This document shows positions 1-8,060 of a DNA stretch of 64,000 nucleotides, in pieces. Positions within the stretch are counted from its first letter, which is position 1, and every line of letters begins with the position of its first letter. Below the pieces are notes generated by a model. The model did no database searches, was not told the origin of the DNA, and worked only from the letters and a program-made list of their open reading frames with translations. A program made the translations under genes and the position numbers. Origin of the DNA: Hungatella hathewayi (GTDB lineage: Bacteria; Bacillota; Clostridia; Lachnospirales; Lachnospiraceae); contig CP102274.1 of assembly GCA_025149285.1 (NCBI GenBank), positions 6,040,001 through 6,104,000 on the forward strand. The letters are read 5' to 3'.

Positions 1-60
1 CATAAACAATGGCCTTTCTTCATAATTCATTCAACATTCGCATCCTTCATAGCACTACCT

Positions 61-89
61 ATCATATCATGAATCCAGCACGTTTACAA
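61..89 (-). promoter_or_regulatory. Sigma-A-like promoter pointing off the left edge
   Basis: Reading the minus strand, TTGTAA and TATGAT are separated by exactly 17 bases. It lies beyond the glmM terminator and would drive a gene left of the window. No coding sequence is visible in the remaining 60 bases. Confidence 0.5.
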
Positions 90-112
90 TTTAAAATCAG
101 CCCGGTTCCCGG

Positions 113-181
113 AAAAACAAAAAAGCCCGCGCCCAAGTGGAAAGGAACTGATGTTATCTTCCTCTCCCCCTGAGCGCAGGC
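113..181 (-). terminator. Intrinsic terminator of glmM
   Basis: On the minus strand GCCTGCGCTC and GGGCGCGGGC pair over 10 bp (two G-U pairs). Further pairing within the loop (GGAA with TTCC) extends the stem. A tract TTTTTTGTTTTT follows directly. It lies just past the glmM stop codon. Confidence 0.85.
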
Positions 182-213
182 CTCATCGGCACTGTTCCAC
201 CGGTCACATTCCC

Positions 214-1566
214 TTACAGAACATGCCCCTGCTGCTTCATCACTTCGATTACCTGATCCACGTACTTCTCACACGTTTCCAAATCAGCCGCCTCAACCAT
301 AACGCGGACCACCGGTTCCGTACCGGACTGGCGAAGCAGGATTCTTCCGCTGTCACCGAGATCTTCCGTCACTCTGGAAACCTCTGCCTTCACCACGGCG
401 TCATCCTGAGCCGCCGCCTTATCTTTTACACGGACATTTTTAAGTACCTGCGGATAAATCTCAATCTCGGAAGCCAGCTTCGCAAGACTCTCCTTCTTCT
501 CCAGCATCACTTCCATCACCTTGAGGGAAGTTAAAATACCATCGCCAGTGGTGGCATGCTTGCTGAATATGATATGGCCGGACTGCTCGCCGCCGAGACA
601 GTTTCCATAAGTCACCATGTTCTCATAAACATACTTATCGCCGACCGCCGTCTTTTCGTAGCCGATTCCCTCGCGGTCCAGCGCCTTATACAAACCGAAA
701 TTGGACATGATGGTGGTAACCACCTTGTTATTCTTTAACGCCCCCTGCTCTTTCATGTATTTGCCGCAGATAAACATGATCACATCGCCGTCAACGACAT
801 TGCCGTTCTCATCCACCGCAATACAGCGGTCTGCATCGCCGTCGTAGGCAAATCCCACATCGGCTCCAATCTCCTTCACATATTCCTGCAGCATCTCAAT
901 ATGGGTAGATCCGCATTTTGTATTGATATTTAAGCCGTCAGGACTGTTGCTGATTACATGAGTCTCCGCGCCAAGAGCATCAAACACATTTTTGGCAATG
1001 GCGGAAGCACTGCCGTTTGCACAGTCTAACGCCACTTTTTTATTTTTAAAGGAACGGGTTGCAATTGAGATCAGGTATCCGATATAACGGTTTCTGCCGG
1101 CGGCAAAATCTACGGTTCTTCCAATCTTATCCCGCTTTGCCAGAGGTACCTCGTGAGTCTCACCGTCCAGATACTTTTCAATCTCAACGATTACACTCTC
1201 CTCCAGCTTCTCTCCGTTTCCATTGATTACCTTGATTCCATTGTCATAAAAAGGATTATGGCTGGCTGAGATCATGATACCGCAGTCGAAATCCTCTGTG
1301 CGGACAACGTATGACACGCTGGGGGTTGTCGTCACATGAAGCAGATAGGCATCCGCTCCGGACGCGGTTAATCCCGCCACCAGGGAATATTCGAACATGT
1401 AGCTGCTTCTTCTCGTATCTTTTCCGATGACGATACGGCATACATCGCCTTTTTTCCTCTGCCCGTAGTACCAGCCCAGAAACCGGCCTACTTTAAAAGC
1501 ATCTTCTACTGTCAGCGTTACGTTGGCTTCTCCGCGGAAACCGTCAGTTCCAAAATACTTGCCCAT
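214..1566 (-). CDS. glmM: Phosphoglucosamine mutase
   Basis: Interconverts glucosamine-6-phosphate and glucosamine-1-phosphate in the cytoplasm, the step leading to UDP-GlcNAc and hence peptidoglycan. The 450-residue length is normal. The N terminus KYFGTDGFRG is the family signature. The phosphoserine loop SASHNP has its Ser at residue 102, the metal loop DGDADR is at 242-247, the sugar-binding GGEQSG at 325-330 and the phosphate-binding RQSGTEP at 412-418. AGGAG precedes the ATG. It has its own promoter and terminator, so it is probably monocistronic. The metal and sugar loops favour GlmM over other phosphohexomutases. Confidence 0.97.
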   Translation of the reverse strand: MGKYFGTDGFRGEANVTLTVEDAFKVGRFLGWYYGQRKKGDVCRIVIGKDTRRSSYMFEYSLVAGLTASGADAYLLHVTTTPSVSYVVRTEDFDCGIMISASHNPFYDNGIKVINGNGEKLEESVIVEIEKYLDGETHEVPLAKRDKIGRTVDFAAGRNRYIGYLISIATRSFKNKKVALDCANGSASAIAKNVFDALGAETHVISNSPDGLNINTKCGSTHIEMLQEYVKEIGADVGFAYDGDADRCIAVDENGNVVDGDVIMFICGKYMKEQGALKNNKVVTTIMSNFGLYKALDREGIGYEKTAVGDKYVYENMVTYGNCLGGEQSGHIIFSKHATTGDGILTSLKVMEVMLEKKESLAKLASEIEIYPQVLKNVRVKDKAAAQDDAVVKAEVSRVTEDLGDSGRILLRQSGTEPVVRVMVEAADLETCEKYVDQVIEVMKQQGHVL

Positions 1567-1642
1567 ACTTTTTCTCCTCTTTTCAATACAGTACTAATGT
1601 TCCAGCCAGCTTACTGTTACTGGTTTTCCAGAATCAGAATGT

Positions 1643-1671
1643 ACTATAGCACACATGATTTCATTTTTCAA
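1643..1671 (-). promoter_or_regulatory. glmM promoter
   Basis: On the minus strand TTGAAA and TATAGT are 17 bases apart, about 77 bp upstream of the glmM start. It lies between the sortase stop and glmM, so glmM can be expressed independently of the sortase. Confidence 0.75.
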
Positions 1672-1690
1672 TTAAATTTCTCTTAATGTG

Positions 1691-2461
1691 CTATTCCTCC
1701 GTTACCTCATAGGCATAGAGAATGGTCCTGGCATCGTTAAATTCATAACTGCATGTGATAAAGGACCAGAGCTGCTCCAACGGCTTCTCCGGGATCTGGG
1801 CGAAGGAACATCCCTTCGTCATCTCTTCCACATACGCCTGGAAACTCTCCTCGGTGGCAAACTTCGTCTTTCTTCTCATACCGGTAGGTTCCGTATAGAG
1901 AACCGACATGGGGCGTAAATGGTACTCGCGTTCCGGCGTGTAGACGGTGATATCCTGGTGCTCCATGAAATATTCCTCATCCTTATATTTTACAATGTCT
2001 TTGAACATACTGCCATTCTTCATGTTATGCCCATAGATTATATTATGCCGGCCGGAAAAATCAGGTTCGCTCTCATAATCAAGATAAATGGCACCCGCCA
2101 CACTTTTTTTACCTTCGAAGTCTGTATTTAAGTAAGTTTCATTATTTCCGGTCTGAACGATGGGATAGTCAATCTCTGTCCCCTCGACCTTCAGCCAGCC
2201 AACGATGTCCGGATTGATCTCCTTAAGCTCATCAAACTGGATCGGGGACACGTAGGGAGCCTCCGTCTCTTCCGGTTCTGACTCGATCGGCGTCTCTGTC
2301 TCAACCGGCGCTTCCGTCTGGCGGGCCAGTTCAGCAAGACTCTCATATTCCCGCTCTGCCGCTGCCCGAACCTGGTAATCCACATAAGTTTTTATTCCTG
2401 CTGCCGCTGCCAGCACCACGGCCAGCAGCAGAAGGATCGACGCAATACGTTTTTTCTTCAT
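1691..2461 (-). CDS. srtB: Class B sortase
   Basis: Membrane-anchored cysteine transpeptidase that would couple sorting-signal proteins to the cell wall or pilus. An N-terminal signal anchor (about residues 5-22) is followed by a Glu/Thr/Pro-rich linker (45-72) and the sortase fold. The catalytic triad is visible: His145 in YGHNM, Cys237 in ITCSYE and Arg245 in NDART. The spacing Cys-x7-Arg and the 256-residue length fit class B. No substrate gene or sorting signal lies nearby, so the substrate is unknown. GGGAG precedes the start. The gene has its own promoter. Confidence 0.93.
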   Translation of the reverse strand: MKKKRIASILLLLAVVLAAAAGIKTYVDYQVRAAAEREYESLAELARQTEAPVETETPIESEPEETEAPYVSPIQFDELKEINPDIVGWLKVEGTEIDYPIVQTGNNETYLNTDFEGKKSVAGAIYLDYESEPDFSGRHNIIYGHNMKNGSMFKDIVKYKDEEYFMEHQDITVYTPEREYHLRPMSVLYTEPTGMRRKTKFATEESFQAYVEEMTKGCSFAQIPEKPLEQLWSFITCSYEFNDARTILYAYEVTEE

Positions 2462-2498
2462 CCAGCCACTCTCCCTTGATATGATGTATTTTTCCTAC

Positions 2499-2527
2499 AG
2501 TATAAATGATTTCCGGTGAAATCTCAA
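2499..2527 (-). promoter_or_regulatory. Sortase promoter
   Basis: On the minus strand TTGAGA and TATACT are 17 bases apart, 38 bp upstream of the sortase start. Confidence 0.65.
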
Positions 2528-2633
2528 TCTTTTTTCCGTCCGCATCCGCGGCGTCAGTCCCGGCTGGGAATGATTCGCAGCAGCCTCACTCCATACGTCT
2601 TTCTTCATATTTGAAATGTTTCACAAGCAGTAC

Positions 2634-2662
2634 TGGACATTTTTCCTTTTATTCTTTATACT
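2634..2662 (+). promoter_or_regulatory. Promoter of the BTAD regulator
   Basis: TGGACA and TATACT are separated by 17 bases. The -10 box lies 24 bp before the ATG at 2687, which has GGGAG six bases upstream. Confidence 0.65.
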
Positions 2663-2686
2663 AATATTAGAAAATGGGAGTGTGAG

Positions 2687-3892
2687 ATGCTCATGAATAA
2701 CAAGAATAATATTATATATGTAAATATGCTCGGAGAATTTTCCATAACGATCGGCAGCCAGGTGATCATGGACCGAAACAACCAGTCCAAAAAGCCCTGG
2801 AGTCTGCTGGAGTACTTAATTACGTTCCGCGACCGCAACATTCCGGTTGAGGAGCTGATCGATCTGTTTTGGAAGGACGAGGCAAGCAATAACCCGGCCG
2901 GCGCTTTGAAGACCCTGATGTTCCGTGTCCGGAAGCTTTTAGAGCCATTGGGAATTCCACCTCAGGACTTAATCACGCAAAACCGGAAAGCCTACGGCTG
3001 GACAAAAGAACTGACCACCATCACCGACACGGACCGGTTTGAGGATCTGTGTCTTCGTTCCGAGTCAACTGATATCAACAGTGAGGAATGCCTCTCCCTC
3101 TGTTTAGAAGCGGTATCCCTTTATAAGGGTAATTTTCTTCCGAAATCCGAATGGGAATCCTGGGTCGTACCGATCCATACCTATTACCATACCCTCTATC
3201 AGAATCTGATTCACCGGACGCTGCTGCTGCTTGACGAGCAGAAGGATTATCCCACGATCATCGATGTCTGCCAGCAGGCCATCGCCATCGACCAGTATGA
3301 AGAGGATGCCCATTACTATCTGATCTACGCTCTTTACCAGAGCGGCAATCAGTATATGGCTATGGAACATTATCAGCACGTCAATGACATGTTCTACAAT
3401 GAGTTCGCCATCACTCCATCCACGCGGTTTAAAGAGCTCTATAAACTGATCAGCGACAAAAAGCACGGCATCACCATGGATCTAAGCACGATCCAGGAGA
3501 CGTTGATGGAAGGAGCCAAAGAAAAGGGCGCATTCTGCTGTGAGCCTTCCGTATTCCGTGATGTTTACCAGCTGGAGACACGCGCCATCGAACGTACCGG
3601 TGATTCCATCTTTTTATGCCTGATCACCATCAGCAACTTAAAGGGCGAATTATTAAAGCCCTCCGTACAGACGAGGGCCATGGATGAACTGGGTGAGTCC
3701 ATCCGCACCTCTCTCCGCCGGGGCGACATCTACAGCCGGTACAGCGTCAGCCAGTACCTCATGCTGCTTCCGACAGCCACCTATGAAAACGGAGAGATGG
3801 TATTAAAGCGGATAATCCAGAATTTCAAAAAAGCGTATTCCAGAAAAGACTTATCCATTACATATTCACTTCAAAGTATTATACCAAGTTAA
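2687..3892 (+). CDS. BTAD-type transcriptional regulator with a degenerate GGDEF-like C terminus
   Basis: The N terminus (about 1-100) is an OmpR-like winged helix of the SARP kind. It is followed by a helical bacterial transcriptional activation domain (about 105-265). The C-terminal part (about 285-395) reads like a diguanylate cyclase fold in which the GGDEF loop is replaced: RRGDIYSRYSVSQYLMLLP aligns by eye with the usual RxxDxxxRxGGDEFxxLLP. It therefore lacks the catalytic motif and may be a binding or dimerisation module. The target is unknown. It is convergent with the deacetylase gene and divergent from the sortase. Either ATG at 2687 or 2693 is possible; the ribosome site favours the first. 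Confidence 0.8.
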   Translation: MLMNNKNNIIYVNMLGEFSITIGSQVIMDRNNQSKKPWSLLEYLITFRDRNIPVEELIDLFWKDEASNNPAGALKTLMFRVRKLLEPLGIPPQDLITQNRKAYGWTKELTTITDTDRFEDLCLRSESTDINSEECLSLCLEAVSLYKGNFLPKSEWESWVVPIHTYYHTLYQNLIHRTLLLLDEQKDYPTIIDVCQQAIAIDQYEEDAHYYLIYALYQSGNQYMAMEHYQHVNDMFYNEFAITPSTRFKELYKLISDKKHGITMDLSTIQETLMEGAKEKGAFCCEPSVFRDVYQLETRAIERTGDSIFLCLITISNLKGELLKPSVQTRAMDELGESIRTSLRRGDIYSRYSVSQYLMLLPTATYENGEMVLKRIIQNFKKAYSRKDLSITYSLQSIIPS

Positions 3893-3908
3893 GATTACAG
3901 GAAAATCC

Positions 3909-5138
3909 TCAGGGCCGGAAACGGTTATATACGTGTCCGGCCTGAATTCCGCCCCGGTACTGGGCCATCTCGCTGACCGTTACCAGCTGATATCCCCTGT
4001 TCACCAGTTCCGGAATTATCACCTCCGCGGCGTCCGCCGACGTGCTGTAGATATCATGCATCAGCACAATATCCCCATCCTTTACCTGGTTCAGAACAAC
4101 ATTGATCGTATTCTGTGCATTTCTTGTCTTCCAGTCCAGAGTGTCAATATCCCACATAACAGCAGCCATCCCCATGGAACCCAGGGTATCCAGGGACGCC
4201 TGATTATAAAAACCTCCCGGCGGCCTTACTAATGTCGGTGTCACTCCGCATGCCTCAGTGATTTTCTGGTTAGTCAGCCCTACCTGGGAGCGGATTCCTG
4301 CATCTCCTGCCTTGGTCAGATATTTGTGTTCGTATGTATGGTTTGCCACCTCACATCCCAGTGCATTCATGCGCTGAACCACCGCCTGAGTTCCAGGGAC
4401 CCGGTTTCCCACCATAAAAAAGGTGGCGCGCCCGCCGTTTGCCTCCAGGCTGTCTAAAATCCTCGTGGTCACAGGCGTGCTCGGCCCGTCGTCAAAGGTA
4501 AGAGCCACCATGGGCTTTGTCGGATCAATTTCCTCCGGTTTCATCTCCGGCGGCTCAGCCCCCTTTAACACAGCCGCGGCTCTTAAGCCTTCCACCCGGA
4601 TGCCGGAGCCCTCCGCTCCCGCCGCCGTTCCGTTCATGGCCCATTCCGTCCATGCACCATTTTCCCAAACGGAATAATAGATATCGTAATACTCTGCCAG
4701 CCTGTCCGTAAATTTCATGGCTACGGCCTCAATTGGAAGCTGTTCCGGAGCCGCTCCGATCTCCACATCATTCTCTCCCCAGTCAAGCCAGCCCTTACCT
4801 GTAATATTCACCTGATAGGCCAGAGTTCCCTTTAAGACCTCCGGTTGTCCGGAAACCGTCATGCGGATGGCACTGGCAAAACTGCCTGTCTGAACCTTTA
4901 AGGGATCGTTGTCGGCCTTGACCTCGCTCCAGCCCACACTGTCCTGATAGGTGCTGTAACTCACCACCAGCGGCGTCAAATCCTCAGGCTTCACTTTCGG
5001 AATAATTCCCGGACCGATCTCTTCCTCTGCCGCTGCCTCATCAGCGCAGGAGCAGAAGGGCTGTCCGCCTGCCACCAGTGCGGCAGCCAGCACAAAAGCC
5101 CCGATTCGTCTCAGAATCTTCCATTTAATACTCTTCAT
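3909..5138 (-). CDS. Secreted polysaccharide deacetylase with ChW-like repeats
   Basis: Extracellular NodB-family hydrolase, expected to remove acetyl groups from peptidoglycan or another N-acetylated glycan. I start at the Met with GGAGGTGGG just upstream; the longer frame has no ribosome site. A signal peptide occupies about residues 1-30. Residues about 55-190 carry repeats with the G-W-x-x-W pattern of clostridial ChW domains, likely wall or glycan binding. The NodB domain follows: TFDDGP at 214-219, metal-site HTYEH at 267-271, RPPGG at 305-309, Asp330 in DIDTLDW and MHD near 362. All catalytic motifs are intact. Confidence 0.92.
   Translation of the reverse strand: MKSIKWKILRRIGAFVLAAALVAGGQPFCSCADEAAAEEEIGPGIIPKVKPEDLTPLVVSYSTYQDSVGWSEVKADNDPLKVQTGSFASAIRMTVSGQPEVLKGTLAYQVNITGKGWLDWGENDVEIGAAPEQLPIEAVAMKFTDRLAEYYDIYYSVWENGAWTEWAMNGTAAGAEGSGIRVEGLRAAAVLKGAEPPEMKPEEIDPTKPMVALTFDDGPSTPVTTRILDSLEANGGRATFFMVGNRVPGTQAVVQRMNALGCEVANHTYEHKYLTKAGDAGIRSQVGLTNQKITEACGVTPTLVRPPGGFYNQASLDTLGSMGMAAVMWDIDTLDWKTRNAQNTINVVLNQVKDGDIVLMHDIYSTSADAAEVIIPELVNRGYQLVTVSEMAQYRGGIQAGHVYNRFRP
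3913..3942. terminator. Hairpin between convergent genes
   Basis: GGCCGG and CCGGCC pair, with an inner ACG/CGT extension, inside the 3' end of the deacetylase and 20 bp past the BTAD gene stop. It has no clear U tract, so terminator activity is uncertain. Confidence 0.35.
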
Positions 5139-5171
5139 ATTTCCCACCTCCGCAAGCATCTGTCTGCTATA

Positions 5172-5200
5172 AGTATAGCATAGATTCCGGGCGGATGGCA
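5172..5200 (-). promoter_or_regulatory. Possible deacetylase promoter
   Basis: On the minus strand a good TATACT lies 34 bp upstream of the chosen start. The best -35 candidate (TGCCAT, 18 bases away) is weak. Confidence 0.4.
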
Positions 5201-5379
5201 TTTAAATTCCTTAAATCTTTCCTACAATACCTGTCGCACCATTACAATTTGTTTTTTAGAAAGATTTTACCATTTTCCACTATCCAATTACCTGAAAATC
5301 ATTTATGATGGAAGAGATCATGAAACTGAAAGAAAAACAGACAAAAGATCAAAAGCCACAATTTTAAAGGAGGAATTTT

Positions 5380-5853
5380 ATGATACAGGAAGATTTTATC
5401 ACACTGACACTGGAGAAACAGAAAAATATTGCTCTCATCGCCCATGACAATGAAAAGCACGCTCTCATCGACTGGTGCAAAGAACATAAAGACATCTTAA
5501 GCCAGCACACGCTGTGCGGAACCGGCACCACCGCGCGTATGATCACGGATCAGACAGGCCTGTCCGTAAAGGGCTACAATAGCGGTCCTTTAGGCGGTGA
5601 TCAGCAGATCGGCGCAAAGATTGTAGAAGGAAGAATCGACCTGGTTATCTTCTTTTCTGATCCGCTGACCGCTCAGCCCCACGATCCCGATGTGAAGGCA
5701 CTGCTTCGTATTGCACAGGTTTACGATATTCCCATCGCCAATACGAGAGCGACTGCAGACTTTATCATCACGTCTCCGCTGATGAGCACAACCTATGAAC
5801 ATCAGGTAATCAACTTTAATAAAAATGTTGCAGACCGGGCAAATACATTATAA
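5380..5853 (+). CDS. mgsA: Methylglyoxal synthase
   Basis: Converts dihydroxyacetone phosphate to methylglyoxal and phosphate, a glycolytic bypass used when phosphate is scarce or sugar phosphates accumulate. The 157-residue length is typical. The phosphate-binding GTGTT is at 47-51, the catalytic Asp74 sits in GPLGGDQQIGA, a second conserved Asp94 in FFSDPL and His101 in PHDPDV. AAAGGAGG lies six bases before the ATG. It is monocistronic and convergent with the HD gene across a large hairpin. Confidence 0.96.
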   Translation: MIQEDFITLTLEKQKNIALIAHDNEKHALIDWCKEHKDILSQHTLCGTGTTARMITDQTGLSVKGYNSGPLGGDQQIGAKIVEGRIDLVIFFSDPLTAQPHDPDVKALLRIAQVYDIPIANTRATADFIITSPLMSTTYEHQVINFNKNVADRANTL

Positions 5854-5877
5854 CGGTAAAAACAGGGAAACAACATC

Positions 5878-5926
5878 ACGGGGCTGCCGCACCCAGGTCA
5901 TTTGACCCACAGTGCGGCAGCCCCGT
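5878..5926. terminator. Long hairpin between mgsA and the HD gene
   Basis: ACGGGGCTGCCGCAC and GTGCGGCAGCCCCGT form a perfect 15-bp stem, and the loop itself holds GGTC/GACC. It sits between convergent genes and probably ends both transcripts, although neither side has a strong U tract. Confidence 0.6.
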
Positions 5927-5952
5927 AACAGGACAGACAGCCCAATGATTAC

Positions 5953-6489
5953 TCACGAATCCCCAAACACCTTCCTGCACAGCCCAAAATACTCCTGGCA
6001 TGCCGGATATTCTGACAGTTCCCTGATCCGTTCCGCCACACCGTTATAATACCAGGCATGTTCCGACCTTCTCTTCTCATTGAACCTGTCCCAGATTGCT
6101 TCTCCGATTACCATATGATCTCTGGCCGTGCACCGGAGATTACTCAGCTTGTCCCCCAGAACCAGGATCTTGCTCTCCCTTGACGCCGTCTCCAGATGCT
6201 TAAGCGTCGCCGCTTTGCGCTCTTTCCACGACTTTGTCTTATCCTCCGTCTCTTCCATCACAAATGCCGTAACCCGCTGGCCAAATAACGTCTCCAGCTG
6301 CTGCTCCGATACTCCCGCATCCTCCACGACATCATGGAGAAGCGCCGCACAAACCAGTTCTTCATCCTCCGACATCATGGAAACAATCACTGCCGTCTCC
6401 AGCGGATGGACGATATAGGGAACTTTAGTCCCTTTCCTGAAGGTCCCCTCATGGGCCTTCATCGCAAATGCTACGGCCTCGTCAACCAT
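5953..6489 (-). CDS. HD-domain hydrolase, (p)ppGpp-hydrolase-like
   Basis: Small stand-alone HD phosphohydrolase of the RelA/SpoT hydrolase (Mesh1-like) type. The metal ligands expected in that family are present: His28 in VHPLE, His52-Asp53 in LLHDVVED and Asp113 in LGDKLSNLR, together with the FRKGTKVPYIVHP entry motif. It has no synthetase or TGS domain, so degradation of alarmone or a related nucleotide is the likely role. AAAAGGAG precedes the ATG. The prophage is inserted about 40 bp upstream, and the attL core overlaps its predicted promoter. Confidence 0.85.
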   Translation of the reverse strand: MVDEAVAFAMKAHEGTFRKGTKVPYIVHPLETAVIVSMMSEDEELVCAALLHDVVEDAGVSEQQLETLFGQRVTAFVMEETEDKTKSWKERKAATLKHLETASRESKILVLGDKLSNLRCTARDHMVIGEAIWDRFNEKRRSEHAWYYNGVAERIRELSEYPACQEYFGLCRKVFGDS

Positions 6490-6519
6490 ATGGCATCTCC
6501 TTTTAAGCTCTTTCTTAAT

Positions 6520-6548
6520 ATATTACCACAATTTATTACGATTTAACA
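6520..6548 (-). promoter_or_regulatory. Predicted promoter of the HD gene, overlapping attL
   Basis: On the minus strand TGTTAA and TAATAT are 17 bases apart. The -35 and most of the spacer lie in the att core and the -10 lies in host DNA, so integration would leave the promoter elements unchanged. Confidence 0.5.
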
Positions 6549-6549
6549 G
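6530..6549. repeat. attL core of the prophage
   Basis: AATTTATTACGATTTAACAG occurs here and again, identical over 20 bp, at 48278-48297, just past the integrase gene. Phage genes fill the interval and host-type genes lie outside it. A partial TTTCTTAA match also lies 17-19 bp outside (left) or inside (right) each copy. Confidence 0.93.
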
Positions 6550-6638
6550 TACATGTTTTTAACATCTAGCAATTACGTTGTTTTTGGCTTAAAACCGTGC
6601 TTTTTGAGATATTTCACGCGCTAACTATCACTAACTAA

Positions 6639-6682
6639 ATGCAGTCAAAACTAAGTGTTATGCAGTCAAAATGCAGTCAGAG
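6639..6682 (+). repeat. Three copies of an ATGCAGTCAAAA direct repeat, putative integrase arm sites
   Basis: Copies start at 6639, 6660 and 6671 (the last ends GAG). Two more copies with the same orientation and 11-bp spacing lie in the 3' end of the integrase gene (48200, 48211). Placed on both sides of the core in the circular phage, they fit arm-type binding sites. Confidence 0.6.
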
Positions 6683-6777
6683 AATGATACAATATGCTTA
6701 TGCATTTAGATGGTACCAAACAGGCCGCCTAATCAAAATAATCAAGTGAAATAATATAACTGAATGGAGATGAAAAG

Positions 6778-6948
6778 ATGAACCGAACAGATGAATTATT
6801 TTTTGAGATAATTGAGACCTACCAGCGCCATGCCCAGGCTGTCAAAAATGCAAAATACCAGGAGATCCGCGAGATGGCGGAAATGATAATCGATGTGGAT
6901 ATATCATCTATGTGGTTTTTGACACAGCGGATACCAGATACCAAATGA
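6778..6948 (+). CDS. Small prophage protein, 56 aa, function unknown
   Basis: An ATG preceded by TGGAGATG opens an uninterrupted frame beginning MNRTDELFFEII. The product is acidic, probably helical, with no recognised motif. It is the first gene inside attL. Coding status rests on the ribosome site and composition only. Confidence 0.5.
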   Translation: MNRTDELFFEIIETYQRHAQAVKNAKYQEIREMAEMIIDVDISSMWFLTQRIPDTK

Positions 6949-6971
6949 CGGCTGATGTAGGAGATAGGGCG

Positions 6972-7002
6972 GAGCTAATGGGGGAGCTGCCGCCCTGCTG
7001 AT
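6972..7002 (+). other. Hairpin downstream of the first prophage gene
   Basis: GGGCGGAGCT can fold onto AGCTGCCGCCC with one bulged base. There is no U tract, so it may be an mRNA-end structure rather than an intrinsic terminator. Confidence 0.35.
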
Positions 7003-7073
7003 ATGAGCATACTTATATAACGTTTTTCGGACCGTGGTGTGACGCAAAGCAGGAAAAAGGGCAGTATGTGACA

Positions 7074-7484
7074 TCATCCAAGAATATGCCCCTCGGCCAT
7101 ATTGTTTTTCTTAACATTTTTTGTTGCAATGTCATTTACTTTCTCCTTGATGTTATCTTTGGAGAAAAAATTTCTTTTTTCAATGTAGAATACTGCTTCG
7201 TCATGCATCTCAAAAAGCTGACTGAATCTATTTTCTACGAACTCGAATCCCGCTAGAAGCTCTGGATATTTTCCCCACACTTCTTTTCCTTCTTTTACAT
7301 ATTTTATGGCAGTATTACGAATGTCTTCAGCCCATGCGATCTGCTTCGGGGTCCCTTTCAGTTCTTTCATCGTTTCTTTAGCTTCCCTCCATGCCTGCTT
7401 GAGAGCCTCGCTCATCGCAGTGCCTGCCTTCTTAACCAGTTCCCATGCTCTTTTCATTATACTACTTAAGTTATATTTTTTCAT
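7074..7484 (-). CDS. Prophage accessory protein with a KQIAWAEDIR motif
   Basis: A 136-residue, lysine- and glutamate-rich, mostly helical protein. It opens with KYNLSSIMKRAWELVKKAG and has the TPKQIAWAEDIR stretch, both of which I recognise from many firmicute phage and plasmid proteins of unknown function. AAGGAG precedes the ATG. It has a near-consensus promoter whose spacer holds a palindromic operator, and it is transcribed away from the ribbon-helix-helix gene, so it is probably repressed by that protein. A toxin or anti-phage role is possible but not shown. Confidence 0.7.
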   Translation of the reverse strand: MKKYNLSSIMKRAWELVKKAGTAMSEALKQAWREAKETMKELKGTPKQIAWAEDIRNTAIKYVKEGKEVWGKYPELLAGFEFVENRFSQLFEMHDEAVFYIEKRNFFSKDNIKEKVNDIATKNVKKNNMAEGHILG

Positions 7485-7529
7485 TTTGTTTTCTCCTTGT
7501 TTTTTTATTTTCCTGTTCCTTATGATCTT

Positions 7530-7558
7530 ATTATATACTATAGCGCCCTATATTTCAA
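7530..7558 (-). promoter_or_regulatory. Promoter with embedded TAGGGCGCTA operator
   Basis: On the minus strand TTGAAA and TATAAT are 17 bases apart. The spacer contains the 10-bp near-palindrome at 7541-7550. It drives the 136-residue gene. Confidence 0.8.
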
Positions 7559-7616
7559 TATACACATTCGCTAAAATTAGCGCACTAATATTGTGCAGTA
7601 TGTATATAGCGCGCTA
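7541..7616. promoter_or_regulatory. Cluster of three palindromic operator sites
   Basis: TAGCGCCCTA (7541-7550), TAGCGCACTA (7578-7587) and TAGCGCGCTA (7607-7616) lie between divergent genes. Two further copies sit at 8061 and 8085. A half-site CGCTAA at 7570 makes a second overlapping palindrome with the middle copy. Confidence 0.7.
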
Positions 7617-7657
7617 AACTATTTTTTGTTACACTATAATAAAAGGAGGGCTTAAAT

Positions 7658-7855
7658 ATGGCATATAGCGAAAAGCAAAAAGAATACACAATGAAATATC
7701 TGGAAAAATTAAAAGAGATCAGATTTCGAGTTAGACCAGAAGAATACCAGAAGTATGAGGAAGCTGCTGAAAAAGCAGGATATCCAAGTATGCGACAATT
7801 CTATATGGATGCGATAGATGAGAAAGTAAATAAAATTTTAAATTTAAGGGAATAA
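7658..7855 (+). CDS. Ribbon-helix-helix type DNA-binding protein, 65 aa
   Basis: The segment IRFRVRPEEYQKYEEAAEKAG followed by PSMRQFYMDAIDEKV has the strand-helix-helix layout of Arc/MetJ-type repressors and antitoxins. AAAGGAGGG precedes the ATG and TATAAT lies at 7635-7640. Three palindromes of the size such dimers bind lie directly upstream. I infer it is the repressor of itself, of the divergent 136-residue gene and of the 8166 gene. It could be the antitoxin of a toxin-antitoxin pair. Confidence 0.7.
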   Translation: MAYSEKQKEYTMKYLEKLKEIRFRVRPEEYQKYEEAAEKAGYPSMRQFYMDAIDEKVNKILNLRE

Positions 7856-7872
7856 GGAAGTAAGGGAGAATT

Positions 7873-8051
7873 ATGTTTGACGAAAAGCATGGGATAGAAA
7901 CGAATGGATTGAAAGTAAAGTAGTTGAAGAACATTTTAACATGACTTTTGGTGAATGCATGGAAGAGTTTGGTTTTAATCGTGAGGTTGAATGGAATAAA
8001 CCTCCTTTGAATGGCCAGAAGATAACTACGTACTTTAGAAAGCATAAATAA
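7873..8051 (+). pseudogene. Small gene split by a one-base deletion in an A run
   Basis: From the ATG the frame stops after 16 codons. Adding one A to the AAAA run at 7883-7886 opens a 59-codon frame to the TAA at 8049, with the stretch DRNEWIESKVVEEHF and an ordinary composition. GGGAG precedes the ATG. It is either a recent frameshift mutation, a sequencing error in a homopolymer, or a +1/-2 recoding site. Function is unknown. Confidence 0.5.
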
Positions 8052-8060
8052 GCTTTAAAT

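Noticed and set aside
113..213. glmS-type ribozyme next to glmM
   Set aside because: The conserved core of the ribozyme is absent on both strands; the structure is a simple terminator.
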